64,000 nucleotides of DNA from Nepenthes gracilis. Lineage: Eukaryota; Streptophyta; Magnoliopsida; Caryophyllales; Nepenthaceae. The DNA is taken from positions 8,696,404 to 8,760,403 of the forward strand of contig BSYO01000014.1 of assembly GCA_033239525.1 (NCBI GenBank), written 5' to 3'. The translations under genes and the position numbers were made by a program. The notes beneath the pieces are model-generated. The model did no database searches and was not told the origin of the DNA. It saw only the letters and a program-made list of their open reading frames with translations. Shown here piece after piece: positions 32,444 to 42,591 of the stretch (positions are counted from its first letter, which is position 1; every line of letters begins with the position of its first letter).

Positions 32444-33236
32444 TGTTGCGTTCGAGTCCGAGTGCCGTACGTAGCTGACGTGTGATAACGTCAGGCGGAC
32501 GGAAACAAGCGCAACACAAGAGAATAAGTGAACTGTTCTTGGGCGAGCGAGAGTTGTGAGAGAGAGTGGACACGCAAGTTTTACGTGGGAAACCCTCTTT
32601 GAAATGAGGGAAAAACCACGAGGCTGAGAACCTGAGAAAGATTTTCACTAGTTGACCGTTGTTTCTTACAAGTTACAAGGTTCTGAGTACACTCTTTATC
32701 TCTTCTTGAGCTTTTTACTCGCCAGCCAAGATCCCTCTTTGAAATTCCTTAAGTGAGTATTTATAGGGACAAAATGTAGCCGTTGGGAATGCCCATGAGG
32801 CTACTAAGGCCTACCGGGAGGGCGGCTACCAACTCTGCTGACACAGCCATGCTGTGTCAGGCACGCTGGCGTGTTTGGTGAGCTGACGCCGCCAATGGCC
32901 ATGCTGCGCCAGGAATGTCAGTTTTGAGGTGACAGGGCATGCTCTGGGGATTGCTGATGACGGCGGTGGCGTGTAGCGGGATTTACGCATTCCTTGGTAG
33001 TTTGTGAAGTAGCTGAGTTGGCATGCTCGGACAACAGAAACAGTCCTCGTCCCTTACTGTCTTACTTTGTAGTCCGACTGAGTCCGCGTACTATTGGCTT
33101 CACGCGTCCAAAGAAAGCTCTCGGCCATATCGCGTTGAATGAGATCCCGGGCGCATGGCAACTTGGACCTCTCGGGTAAAAACGCTCGTCCAATTCCCGT
33201 ACTAATTTTAGGACCCCCGGATAATGGATCCCAACA
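32444..33236 (-). repeat. Element D left LTR (3' LTR in element sense)
   Basis: It runs from TGTTGCGTTCG to GGATCCCAACA. A TATA box on the minus strand lies at 32757-32766 (TATAAATAC). A perfect inverted repeat with 10 bp arms is at 32838-32860. A frame of 167 codons (33054-33557 minus) merely crosses from the untranslated region into this LTR. Confidence 0.95.
32757..32766 (-). promoter_or_regulatory. TATA box of the D left LTR
   Basis: The minus strand reads TATAAATAC. The same box in the right LTR (42117-42125) would drive the element. Confidence 0.6.
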
Positions 33237-33255
33237 CCAGCCCCCCATGCCAAAG
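33237..33255 (-). promoter_or_regulatory. PPT of element D
   Basis: The minus strand reads GGCATGGGGGGCTGG directly before the LTR. It is a G-rich tract with single pyrimidine interruptions, in the expected place. Confidence 0.6.
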
Positions 33256-33736
33256 GGTTCGAAGTCCTCGACCGTTTGGCATGTTTCTTCAACACCACCT
33301 TTTTTCAGGATGGGTCGTTTGTAGAAGTCCGTCCGCTCGCGTGCTGATCGTACGAGGAGTGATGACGCTTCTAAGCGCGGATTTGGTTTCAAAGCTTTGC
33401 CGACAACTAATGTTCTCGGAATGCGGCTAACCAAAGTCCCGATCTGTTGTGTCCGGGGGTTTTTACCTGCTCGAGAACATGTGGCGCCGCTGTTTGGCCC
33501 CGCAGAAATTAAATGCGGATTTGACGCGTTGTCGGTCGTCTCGAATACAGGCGTCACGCCTAAGGAACCAACGGCCGTCGACGCGTGGCTGGTGGCAATG
33601 ATGGCGCCTTTAAGTTTTCAAATCAGAAATTGATTTTCCTCCTCACAAAAATTACTTCCATCCTTCTCGTTTGCCTTTCCTCCTTCACTCGACGCTTTCC
33701 CTTCGTTTCTTCCCGAGTTTTTGCTCTCTACTTTCC

Positions 33737-35526
33737 ATGGCTCCCGGTATCGCCGATATCACTTCATCGTTGTCGGGAGAGGTTGGGCGAGATCCGGCAG
33801 CAGATGCCGTCCCCGGGTTCCATGGTGATGATGGTTCCAGTGGCCCACCAAAGCACTCGTGATCCTCCCAAATGCTTTATCACCATCTACGAGGTCCACC
33901 TTAAGGGTGGGCTTCGATTCCCAAAGGCTGTGAGGAGTTCCATGCGACATGGCAGCGCTTTCTTCAGTGCCCTTTGCAGGCTTCAACCAAACGCCATTAG
34001 GTATTTGGTTTCTCTCTGTGTCTTTCTTCGATGTCATGGGAGGCGTCTAAATGCGCAAGTTGTCAAGATTATGTTTAGGTTTACGCATAATCTTGAGTGG
34101 GTCACCATGACCCCCCGCCCAGAGTTTGCTGTCATGTGTGGGGGGAATCCAGACTCCACCAAAAGGTGGAAAGACAAGTTTTTCTTTCTGGCTACCCCCG
34201 AGGACTGGCGCATTCCCAATGGATGGGGGAATGTAGCCAGCCATTACTGTTCTGATCCCTCAAAAGAGGAGAGGGATGCCGTCCAGGAACTTTTAGGGTT
34301 GATAACAGCTAACTTGGGGAGTTTCCACGAAAATAAGCGAAACGCTTGGTTGTCACCCGAGAATCTTGCCAAGGCTGAGTGGTTGCCTTCTCCTGGCGGC
34401 CCTGCTGCTTCTTTGTCCTCGGGGAAGAAAGGAAAGAAACTGAAGAAAAAGGCCGAGTCCTTGAGGATAAAGGTCAAGCCTTCGAAGACAAGCCGTCCGG
34501 GCGAGAGCTCAAAGCCCCCGGCGGCAATTGTTGAGCAGTCCTCGTCCGATGATGGCGACGAACCTATCGCTCCCTTCTTCAAGAAGCCGAGGACTCAAGC
34601 CGCTACCTCCAGCGTTGTTTCCACGATCATTAGGGACATCGTGGAGATTTCTGACACCCAATCTCCCGGCGATGAGCCAATGCCTGACGTTCCCGCCGAG
34701 TTTACTGGCGAGGTCTCGGGCTTCACTGACGATTTGCCCGAGGCCATCAATGCGGAGGGCGCCCAAGTTGAAAGAGAAGCAGGCGAGGCGCAACCTCCGG
34801 TTGACGAGGAGGCTCAAGCGAAGCGGTTGTTGAGCCGCCCTCGAGACGCTTTGAGCTCCCCCAGCTTGCGGCCCAAGCCAATCGGGCCGAGATCCTTGCT
34901 GAGGAAACTGAAGGCGCCCACGATTTTGGCGTTGTCGGGGAAGAGATGGCATTTATTGACGTTGGGCCCCAGGGCACAGTTCCTCATGCTGGCGCTCCTT
35001 CATCTGAGGTGGAGGTCGAAGTTCCTGTGGCGCCCGCCTGTGAGGCCCAAGCGCCCGAGTCCAGTGGGGAGGCCATTGTAAGCGGTGACTTCCTCGTTTC
35101 CCAGGTACTTTCATTTTTCTCTGAGTGTCCAGGCTTTCTGCTTTTTCATTCCTTCCTCTAATCATTTTTGCCCTTTTGATGCAGCTCCAAGACATTACTG
35201 GTAGGATCAACGCAGTAATTGGAGGGGTTGTCCAGGGCTTCTCCCAAATAGAGGCCCTAAAGTCTGCTAGGGAGGTGGCACAAAGGTCCGAGATGGAACT
35301 AGCTGAAGCCAGAGGAAAGATAGCCTCTTTGGAGGACACCGTGAAGCTCCAGCGGGACCAGCATCAGGTGCTTCAAGACAGGCTCTATCACCTGGAGGAG
35401 AAGTTGAGGTCTTCCATATCGTCCGCGGAGATTAAGGCTGCACTGGAGGGCAAATACTGGGACGGCGTCAACATGTGTCGCCGAGTGTTGCGCGTGATTC
35501 ACCCGCTGTTCCCGACCCCTTCTTGA
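33737..35526 (+). pseudogene. Element D antisense ORF (Transposase_28 / 'putative gypsy-type transposon' protein), intron-containing, frameshifted
   Basis: This ORF is opposite in strand to gag-pol. The likely start is ATG 33737 in a good context (CCATGGC). That frame gives MAPGIADITSSLSGEVGR, and then one shift near 33850 leads into a long open frame, open as a whole from 33585 to 35081. Its conserved part reads ITIYEVHLKGGLRFP and LVSLCVFLRCHG, then a Lys/Ser-rich and an acidic segment. A second shift near 34820 moves to the frame ending GDFLVSQ. An intron at 35105-35184 then joins it in phase 0 to LQDITGRINAVIGG, followed by a predicted coiled coil (heptads in EVAQRSEMELAEARGKIASL). Antisense ORFs at this position are known in Tat elements; the function is unknown. 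Confidence 0.8.
35105..35184 (+). other. Predicted 80 nt intron in the antisense ORF
   Basis: The 5' site is CCCAG|GTACTTTC and the 3' site is TTTTGATGCAG|CTCC, with a T-rich body. Both exon frames meet between whole codons (Gln|Leu). Without splicing, the frame from exon 1 runs into a stop at 35159-35161. Confidence 0.75.
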
Positions 35527-35859
35527 CCCACGAAATGCCAATGCCTTGATCAGAGCGGACTTATACGGGGTTGACATGAGGCCCTTTCCCAGCTCTTCTC
35601 GGCCAGGGCCGCCTCTCGACCCACCCCCTCCGGGGCCTTCAAAGACCACTTGATTCGGCAGGGACCTCGTGGTCCCAGAACTGCAGCTTCCGTGGAGCCT
35701 CCCCAACAGCAGAGTGTTCGGGAAGCCAGCCCCCAGCTCCTTAGATCAGATTTTTTTTTATCTCCTTCTGTGTACATGTATTCCTTGACGGAATAAGACA
35801 TCAAATTTTTGGGAACGCCTGGCTGTGTATCTTTCTTGCTTTTCGTTAAGCCTTGTTCT

Positions 35860-36190
35860 CTAGTGATGTTTGGGTGAAACCAAGTCCTTGAATTTCGACC
35901 TGTTAGCCCGCTCGGATGGAACTGAATTTCTTTATTTCAACCTCTTGGGCCGCTCAGACGGAACCGAGTTTTTTATTTTGACCTCTTGGGCCACTCTGGA
36001 CGGAACCGAAGTTTTTATTTCGACCTCTTGGGCCGCTCGACGGAACGAAGTTTTTTTATTTCGACCTCTTGGGCCGCTTCGTCGGAACTAAGTTTTTATT
36101 TCGACCTTCGGGCCGCTCGGACGGAACCGAAGTTTTTATTTCGCCCTCTTGGGCCGCTTCGGACGGAACCGAAGTTTCTTTGATCAGCCA
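35860..36190. repeat. Tandem repeat of about 40 bp in the D non-coding spacer
   Basis: About seven units share 'ttttatttcgacctcttggg' and 'cgctcggacggaacc'. Indels of one or two bases vary the unit length. It lies between the antisense ORF and the end of integrase. Plus-strand frames here follow the period. Confidence 0.9.
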
Positions 36191-36199
36191 ATTGCTTCA

Positions 36200-36410
36200 A
36201 AATGTATCAAACTTCTAGACTTTTATAACGCACTTGCAATGTTTTTTCCAATCCCCATTTACAGCCTTCTTTACAAGTGATAGTGTCCTCTCGCAGTTTG
36301 GTGTCGTCGCGTATGGGCGCTCCTAAAGCTGCCTTGACTCTTACCGATAGTACTTCCCGAGGTGCTTGGCGTTCCACGTCCGGAGAACCAGCCTTACCCT
36401 CCCGGGCCGC
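36200..36410. other. Spacer of element D downstream of integrase
   Basis: Non-coding sequence between the integrase tail and the tandem repeat. Nothing was recognised in it. Confidence 0.5.
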
Positions 36411-37687
36411 CTAGCTTGTACGCCCCATCTCGAAGGATTGCCGAGACCAGAAGGGCCCCTCCCACTTGGGGGAAAGTTTGTTCCGGCCGCATTCTTTCCA
36501 AATAATAATGCTTCTCAACACCAAATCTCCAACCTCAAACTGTCGTGCCTTTATATTTCTCATGTAGTAACGGGCCACCTGGCGGCCGAGCATCATCGCT
36601 TAGTCGCACTCGGTCGCGGGCCTCTTCGAGCAAGTCAAGGTGTTCACGGAGTCTTTGGCTGTTGAGGACTGGGTCAAAGTGCTCTACTCGAAGGCTTGGG
36701 AGACCAACCTCTACTGGTATGACTGCTTCCACCCCGTAGCAAAGGCTAAAGGGGGTCTCCTTCGTCGATTCTCTTGGTGTAGTCCCGTGATTTACCATAG
36801 GATGGAGGGTAACTCATCCGCCTGAGCCCCCTGCAGTCTATCAATTTGGTCCCGAGCCCGTGCAGATTGTCCAATTTGTGACCTCCACCGGCCGTTGGCT
36901 TGAGGGTAGGCAACGGATGTGTGGACCAGTTAATTCTAAGGCGAGCACAGACGAAAACCGCTTCCCTGAACTGTGTTCCATTGGTTTATGATACATTCAG
37001 GGACCCCGAATCTACTGACGATGCATCACGGAGAAACTCCGCCAAGTTTTGTTCCGTTATCCGCGCGAGGGGCGTTGCTTCCACCCACTTAGTGAAGTAA
37101 TCTATCCCGACAATGAGGAACTTTCTTTGAGCGGCTGCGACCGGGAATGGTCCAAGGATATCGAGCCCCCATTGTGCAAAAGGCCACGGGGACTGTAACG
37201 CCCGGAGCTCTGTGTGGGGCTGACGGTTCAAGTTGCTATGGATCTGGCAATTCTCGCACTTACGCACAAAGTCCATGGCGTCATACTTCATCGTAGGCCA
37301 ATAGTACCCTTGCCTCATTATTTTGAATGCCAGATTCTTGCCTCCGATATGGGACCCACAGACCCCAAGATGTACCTCCTGGAGAGCGTATTCTGCTTCC
37401 TCGGGCGTAAGGCACCTCAAATAAGGGGCCGAAAACCCCCGTCGATATAATCGGCCGTCTACGATGGTGTACCACCCCGCAGTCTTCTTTATTTTCTTGG
37501 CCTCAACGGGATCCTCGGGCAAAATACCGTCCGTGAGATATCTTAAGTACGCGGTCATCCAGGTGTCACCGCTCGACACCTGCATGACCTTGGTCTCGGG
37601 CTCCTCTATCGTGGGTCGCTCCAACGTTTCCCTCATTCCTGCGCATCTTCCAGAGATCCTGGATGCCTTCGCCTTCGCCAGCCGGCC
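36411..37687 (-). pseudogene. Element D integrase
   Basis: It reads from 37687 downward. The zinc finger has H89, H96, C127 and C130 (numbering of the open piece 37636-36986), within YALQEVHLGVCGSHIGG and FVRKCENCQIH. The catalytic core starts QWGLDILGPFPVAA (D159) and FLIVGIDYFTKWVEAT. After 36990 one or more frameshifts follow, but NGTQF, a VEVTN block with the catalytic Glu, TPRESTKETPFSLCYG (36798-36535) and KARQFEVGDLVLR with LSPKWEGPF (36596-36411) are all present. Integrase joins the cDNA to host DNA. Confidence 0.92.
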
Positions 37688-38170
37688 CCGCCTTTTCGTT
37701 TTCTGCCCTCAGAATATGTATAAATTCTACTCGCTCAAAATCTGAGATCATCCCCTTTACCCTCATGAGGTATTTGGAAAGCTGAGGATTGTTGACTTCG
37801 AAATTCCCGAGGACTTGGTTGATCACCAGCTCGGAATCACTATAAACCACCAAGTCCCTGGCCGAGCATTCCTTTGCCAATCGTAGTCCCGTAATCAAGG
37901 CTTCGTATTCCGCGACGTTATTGGTGGATGGGAATCCCAAGGTCAAGGAGTACTTGATTTCTGACCCCACGGGGGTCCGCAGCACCACGCCGGCCCCGCA
38001 GCCATCCTTCATGGAGGAGCCGTCCACATGGAGTGTCCATGCTGGCGCTGGTATTGCTTTGCCCATTTCGGTGTCCTCAGAATCATTGCTGGCGAGCGCG
38101 GTTGCTTCTACCACAAAGTTTGCAAGGGCCTGGCCCTTCATGGCCGGCCTTGGCCTGAATTCGACGTCGA
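37688..38170 (-). pseudogene. Element D second (archaeal-type) RNase H
   Basis: It lies in the 324-codon open frame that starts at 38540. Residues 168-280 read TLHVDGSSMKDGCGAG (D173), STNNVAEYEALITGLRLAK (E211 or E213), VVYSDSELVINQV (D235) and a final 'IHILRAENEKA'. A second RNase H after the RT-linked one is the hallmark of the Tat lineage. The catalytic Asp/Glu set is present. The frame breaks just after, near 37680. Confidence 0.9.
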
Positions 38171-38540
38171 ATTCGCCTAACTCAATAGCCCATTTAATCA
38201 ATCGCCCCGAGACCTCGGGCTTCTGGAGAACCGTCCTCAGTGGTTGGTCGGTCAGGACCACTATTTTATGTGCCTGGAAGTAAGGCCTTAGCTTCCTGGC
38301 GGAGTATACTAGTGCCAGTGCGATCTTCTCCGCGTGCGGATATCGCGTCTCCAAATCTGCTAGGATCTTGCTAACATAGTATACTGGCTGCTGGTTCCCT
38401 TGCAATTCTCTCACCAAGGCTGAGCTTATGGCCCGGTCGGTCACTGACAGATACAAATAGAGTTCCTCTCCCGGCCGAGGAGAAGCTAGGAGAGGAGGGT
38501 TAGCTAGATACGCCTTGAGGCCCCAAGCGCCTCCCCGCAA
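38171..38540 (-). pseudogene. Element D RT-linked RNase H
   Basis: Residues 1-125 of the same frame read LYLYLSVTDRAISSALV, QQPVYYVSKIL, ETRYPHAEKIALALVYSARKLRPYF, VVLTDQPLRTVL and GEFDVEFRPR. This is the RT-linked RNase H-like domain of Ty3/gypsy polymerases. Tat elements often have it degenerate (the DXSDXAIG region is reduced to SVTDRAIS), with the second RNase H thought to compensate. Confidence 0.88.
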
Positions 38541-39301
38541 TCATCGCCAATGGAAGCCTTTGGTCTTTGGTCCTCGGAGTGCCTCAAGAAAGGCAATGTC
38601 TCTACGATTTGGCCGTAAAACGGAAAAGGCGGCCACCCGCCAGCTGAGTCTTTGGACTTCTTTTACAAACTGGGAGATTGCATGTTTAAAATTGCTTGGA
38701 TCTTCTCGATTCGCCGATCTCGCTACTGCGACACTATATAGCCCAGAACTTCCTTGACGCCACCCCGAATGTGCACTTGCTGGGTTCAACTTCATCCCAT
38801 GGGCCCTCAACACTCGGAAGGTTTCCGCCAAGTCCTCGATGTGGTTTGCGCTGACGGTGCTTTTCACGAGTAAGTCGTCCACGAGACTTCCACATTCCTG
38901 CAATTTGATCCTTGAACATTTTATCGACCCGGCGGCCGTTGGTACGCCGCGCCCGCTTCTTGAGACCGAAGGGCATCACTTTTGTAACAAGATGCGCCCC
39001 TTTGGTCACCATGAAGGACGATGCCTTCATCCTCGGGCACATTCTTATCTCGATTGTACCCCGAGTAAGCATCCATAAAGCCGAGCAGCTGCGTGTCCTG
39101 ACGTTGAGTCTACCAACCTGTCGATCTCGGAGTGGAAAGCTGTCTTTTGGGCAAGCTTTGTTAAGATCCGTGAAATCTATGCACATCCTCCACTTTCCAC
39201 TATTCTTCTTCACCATCACTACGTTGGCGAGCCAATCCGGTATTGTACCTCTCGGATGAATCCCGCGTCCAGAGCTTCTTCACTTCCTCCCCGGACGGCC
39301 A
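38541..39301 (-). pseudogene. Element D reverse transcriptase, frameshifted
   Basis: The start of the domain (about 39300-39220) reads EKKLVAVR and LDAGFIREVQY. The piece 39219-38734 gives VKKNSGKWRMCIDFTDLNKACPKDSFPL, then loses frame in the fingers, and picks up KVMPFGLK. Piece 38903-38541 carries LVDDLLVKS (catalytic Asp pair near 38870-38882) and VLRAHGMKLNP. At least two shifts separate these motifs. Confidence 0.88.
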
Positions 39302-40063
39302 CTAGCTTTTTCTCATCGAGTAATTTCTCCGCTTTTGTCTAATCAAGCTTGTGGTGTGGATCCACGCCAAGCTTAGGCCTATTATCTCGGAGAGATCCTG
39401 CATGTCCGCGGGGGACCAAGCAAATACGTCCGAGTTCTCCTTTAGAAATCTCGTGAGTTGGTCTCGGACGGACTCTTCAAGAGAGCTCCCTATCTGGACG
39501 CACTTCTCTGGGTCCTCGGGGTCCAGAGGAACTCGCAGGGTTGGTTCACCGGGCTGTACCTGTTGTAGTGTTGCCTCGTCTCTGAGGTCGAGGTCTTCCA
39601 TTGGTCTCGGAAGGGGAGTCCGCGTGACCTGCGATAGGTAGCACATCCTCCCAGTGGCCTGCTCGCCGAGTACTTCCCCTACACCGTACGGAGTTGGAAA
39701 CTTCATCTTTAAATGCGGGATGGAAGTCACCGCTTCAAAGGTAGCAAGGCACGGACGTCGGAGAATCACGTTGTAAATGGACGGGAGATCCACCACAAGA
39801 AAGGTGAGGACCTTTGAAGCCGTCCTTGGGTACGTTCCCAGTGTGACTTCCAGTTGCACGATACCCTGGATTGGGACTGGCTCATTATCAAGTCCATATA
39901 GCAGCCCCTCTGGGGCTTTCATTTGATGTCTCTTTAGTCCAAGCTTAAGGTAGGCATCGAGATAAAGCAAATTTCGGGAACTTCCATTATCAACAAAGAC
40001 TCGTTTCATATGGTAGTCATTGGCTCTGGCCTCAAACGAAAATAAGCATAACCAAAGGATCAC
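39302..40063 (-). pseudogene. Element D protease and RT linker
   Basis: A 253-codon open frame. Protease motif MKRVFVDNGSSRNLLYLDAY is near residues 19-38; D-N-G-S-S is a variant of D-T/S-G that I associate with Tat elements. A flap/domain end follows (VILRRPCLATFEAVTSIPHL). The linker FLKENSDVFAWSPADM is the conserved lead into RT in this lineage. The frame shifts at its C-terminus (RRNYSMRKS). Confidence 0.9.
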
Positions 40064-41628
40064 AATGGGGGGAAGTTACATGGGCCATATCCTCTTTGCT
40101 AAAGCAAATTATATCGTCCCTAGTACTCGTCCTCGGCCTTTTGGAGGCGCTGGGCTCCAGGCTGCTCTCCCCAGCCGGCCGGGTTGACACCATGTTCACA
40201 ACCCCCGCTGCAACTCGGTTCCTTGGGGGTTCCACTTCAGACTCGACTGCTGCTCCGGAGGATTGTCCGGGTCTTTGCAGGAAACGGTTGAGGTGCCCCC
40301 TCTTTATTAGCTCTTCAATCTCCCTCTGCAATGACTTACATACTTCGATGGCGTGACCTCCGCAGCGGTGGAAGTCGCAGATTTTGTCCGATCCTCCGTC
40401 TGATTCCCGAGTGGCTTCGGCCACTGACGAACTTCTCCTCGATCTGCATTAGTACATTCTTGCGCGAGTGTCATTTAGAGGAGTGAGGTGGATCGGCGGC
40501 GCGTCTCTTCGGACGGCTGCCAAACTTCCCGTGCTTCACACAAACGGGGATCATGAAGTCCCCTTTCTTTCTCTTTATCTCCAACGGCCAACGGTAGCAC
40601 TGCCCTTCTCCTGACGCTTTGCTTCATTGGCCTCTCCTCCGCTGCTATGTAGGCCCTTGCTACGGCCTCGGCCTCTTTGAAGGTGTGAGGGCTCTTATGG
40701 ATGAGATGCTTAAAGAAAGCACCCCCTCCAGGCCAGATAAGAAAGCATTTAGCTTCACTCCGTCCGACAGCTTCGGAATCTGCCTGGCCTCTGCCACGAA
40801 TCTGGCCAAGAATTCCCTTAGGCTCTCCCGGGCACCCTGCTTCATGCGAGTGAGATGCCAAGGCTGTTTCTCCGTCCTTCTACTAGAGGCGAACTGCGAC
40901 AAAATGCCGCGCTGAGGCCGCTAAAGGTGCCAATGGAGCCCGCAGTATCCCGTAAACCATACTCTTGCGTCCCCTTCGGCGTGGGGGAAGCATTGGCACA
41001 TGGTGGCCTCATCTAGTCCCTGGAGGCTCAGATGCTCTCGGAACAGGTTAAGATGGTCCATGGGATTAGCACTCCCATCGTAAGCCTCCAGGTTTGGCAT
41101 TTTGAACTTTGGGGGCAGCGCCCTTGTTCTAACATCCGTCGTGAACGGAGATTGGGGGATGCTCGCTCCGCTGCTCTCCCAAAATACGCGGTTCCAGACT
41201 TTCTCCAACTTTTCCTCCACATGGGGTGGAGCTGTCGCTCTCCTCGCGTTGAGGAGGTGCCTCAATTCGTTAGGCTGGTGGCTTGTTGGTCTTTCAGGGG
41301 TCCTTCTAGACCCGTGCCCATGCGTTGCCTCTCGGGCATGGTGCTCTTGATTACCTTGGGATCGGGGACCCAGGCGGTCCTCTAGTCCTCGAGGATTCCT
41401 GCCGCTTGAGGCGACCTGCGTCCTTGGTTGTTCCTCGACGGCGGGCGCCCTATATGGCGCTCGCGCCTCCTTCCTCCCCTTCGAGATATTTCCGCCTCGG
41501 AGCCCCGGGAGGGCTCCTTCGCCTTTCGTCCTCTTTGGCGCGAGGGCGAAGATGGCCTTTGACATTTCTTCCACTTTCGTTGCTAAGCCCCGCACAACCG
41601 GGATCGGGATGGTTTTCGATGCCCACAC
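40064..41628 (-). pseudogene. gag: Element D gag, frameshifted
   Basis: Open pieces 41628-40921, 40902-40660, 40861-40475 and 40424-40032 tile the gene in three frames. The N-terminal part is Arg/Glu/Pro-rich. The capsid (Retrotrans_gag) reads MPNLEAYDGSANPMDHLNLF, DARVWF, then after a shift near 40910 the pieces MKQGARESLREFLARFVAEA and LNAFLSGL. The C-terminal part has ICDFHRCGGHAIEVCKSLQR, the CX2HX4HX4C-like finger of Tat Gag. The start at 41628 lies about 160 bp inside the primer site. Confidence 0.9.
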
Positions 41629-41784
41629 CGGGCTTGGGACATCCTGTTCTTTGCCGAAGTCGCGGCCGAGGCGGCGCGCTTTGCTCGCGCTGTGTGCTCA
41701 CCATATTATGATGCTTAGAAGTAAAAGTTGCGATGTGTGGTTAGACGTGGTCTAGGAAAGTGAGAAGTTGGCTTTTTGTCCCCT

Positions 41785-41802
41785 TCCCACAGACGGCGCC
41801 AA
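41785..41802 (-). promoter_or_regulatory. PBS of element D (TGGCGCC type)
   Basis: The minus strand reads TTGGCGCCGTCTGTGGGAA directly after the right LTR. The first ten bases fit the 3' end of plant tRNA-Asp. Tat/Athila elements use such primers, unlike the tRNA-Met sites of A, B and F. Confidence 0.88.
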
Positions 41803-42591
41803 TGTTGCGTTCGAGTCCGAGTGCCGTACGTAGCTGACGTGTGATGACGTCAGGCGGACGGAAACAAGCGCAACACAAGAGAATAAGTGAACTGTTCTTG
41901 GGCGAGCGAGAGTTGTGAGAGAGAGTGGACACGCAAGTTTTTACGTGGGAAACCCTCTTTGAAATGAGGGAAAAACCACGAGGCTGAGAGCCTGAGAAAG
42001 ATTTTCACTAGTTGACCGTTGTTTCTTACAAGTTACAAGGTTCTGAGTACACTCTTTATCTCTTCTTGAGCTTTTTTACTCGCCAGCCAAGATCCCTCTT
42101 TGAAATGCCTTAAGTGAGTATTTATAGGGACAAAATGTAGCCGTTGGGAATGCCCATGAGGCTACTAAGGCCTACCGGGAGGGCGGCTACCAACTCTGCT
42201 GACACAGCCATGCTGTGTCAGGCACGCTGGCGTGTTTGGTGAGCTGACGCCGCCAATGGCCATGCTGCGCCAGGAATGTCAATTTTGAGGTGACAGGGCA
42301 TGCTCTGGGGATTGCTGATGACGGCGGTGGCATGTAGCGGGATTTACGCATTCCTTGGTAGTTTGTGAAGTAGCTGAGTTGGCATGCTCGGACAACATTC
42401 CTCGTCCCTTACTGTCTTACTTTGTAGTCCGACTGAGTCCACGTACTATTGGCTTCACGCGTCCAAAGAAAGCTCTCGGCCATATCGCGTTGAATGAGAT
42501 CCCGGGCGCATGGCAACTTGGACCTCTCGGGTAAAAACGCTCGTCCAATTCCCATACTAATTTTAGGACCCCCGGATAATGGATCCCAACA
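41803..42591 (-). repeat. Element D right LTR (5' LTR in element sense)
   Basis: It starts TGTTGCG and ends CCCAACA at 42591. It is about 99% like the left LTR, with one short replacement near 42396 ('gacaacattcctc' for 'gacaacagaaacagtcctc'). The TATA box is at 42117-42125 on the minus strand, and the inverted repeat is at 42199-42221. Confidence 0.95.

Larger units (their letters stand above)
32444..42591 (-). mobile_element. Element D: Tat-lineage Ty3/gypsy retrotransposon, nearly full layout
   Basis: D is 10,148 bp with LTRs of 793 bp (32444-33236) and 789 bp (41803-42591), TSD aaaag, a TGGCGCC primer site, and minus-strand gag-PR-RT-RNH-RNH-INT. A plus-strand antisense ORF lies between INT and the 3' LTR. 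The second RNase H and the antisense ORF identify the Tat lineage. I count about seven substitutions plus a few indels between LTRs by eye (about 1%), so D is the youngest element here. Its genes nevertheless carry several frameshifts, some of which may be sequencing errors. Confidence 0.95.

Noticed and set aside
33054..33557. 167-codon minus-strand frame
   Set aside because: It crosses the PPT and the LTR boundary of D. The LTR part repeats at 42409-42774 in another context.
35870..36183. Two 65-73 codon repetitive frames
   Set aside because: They are produced by the 40 bp tandem repeat of element D. Unit indels change the frame.
41828..41856. as-1-like pair of TGACG motifs in the D LTR
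   Set aside because: The spacing is shorter than in as-1, one copy is mutated in the other LTR, and the site lies in the U5 part downstream of the TATA box, so a promoter role is doubtful.
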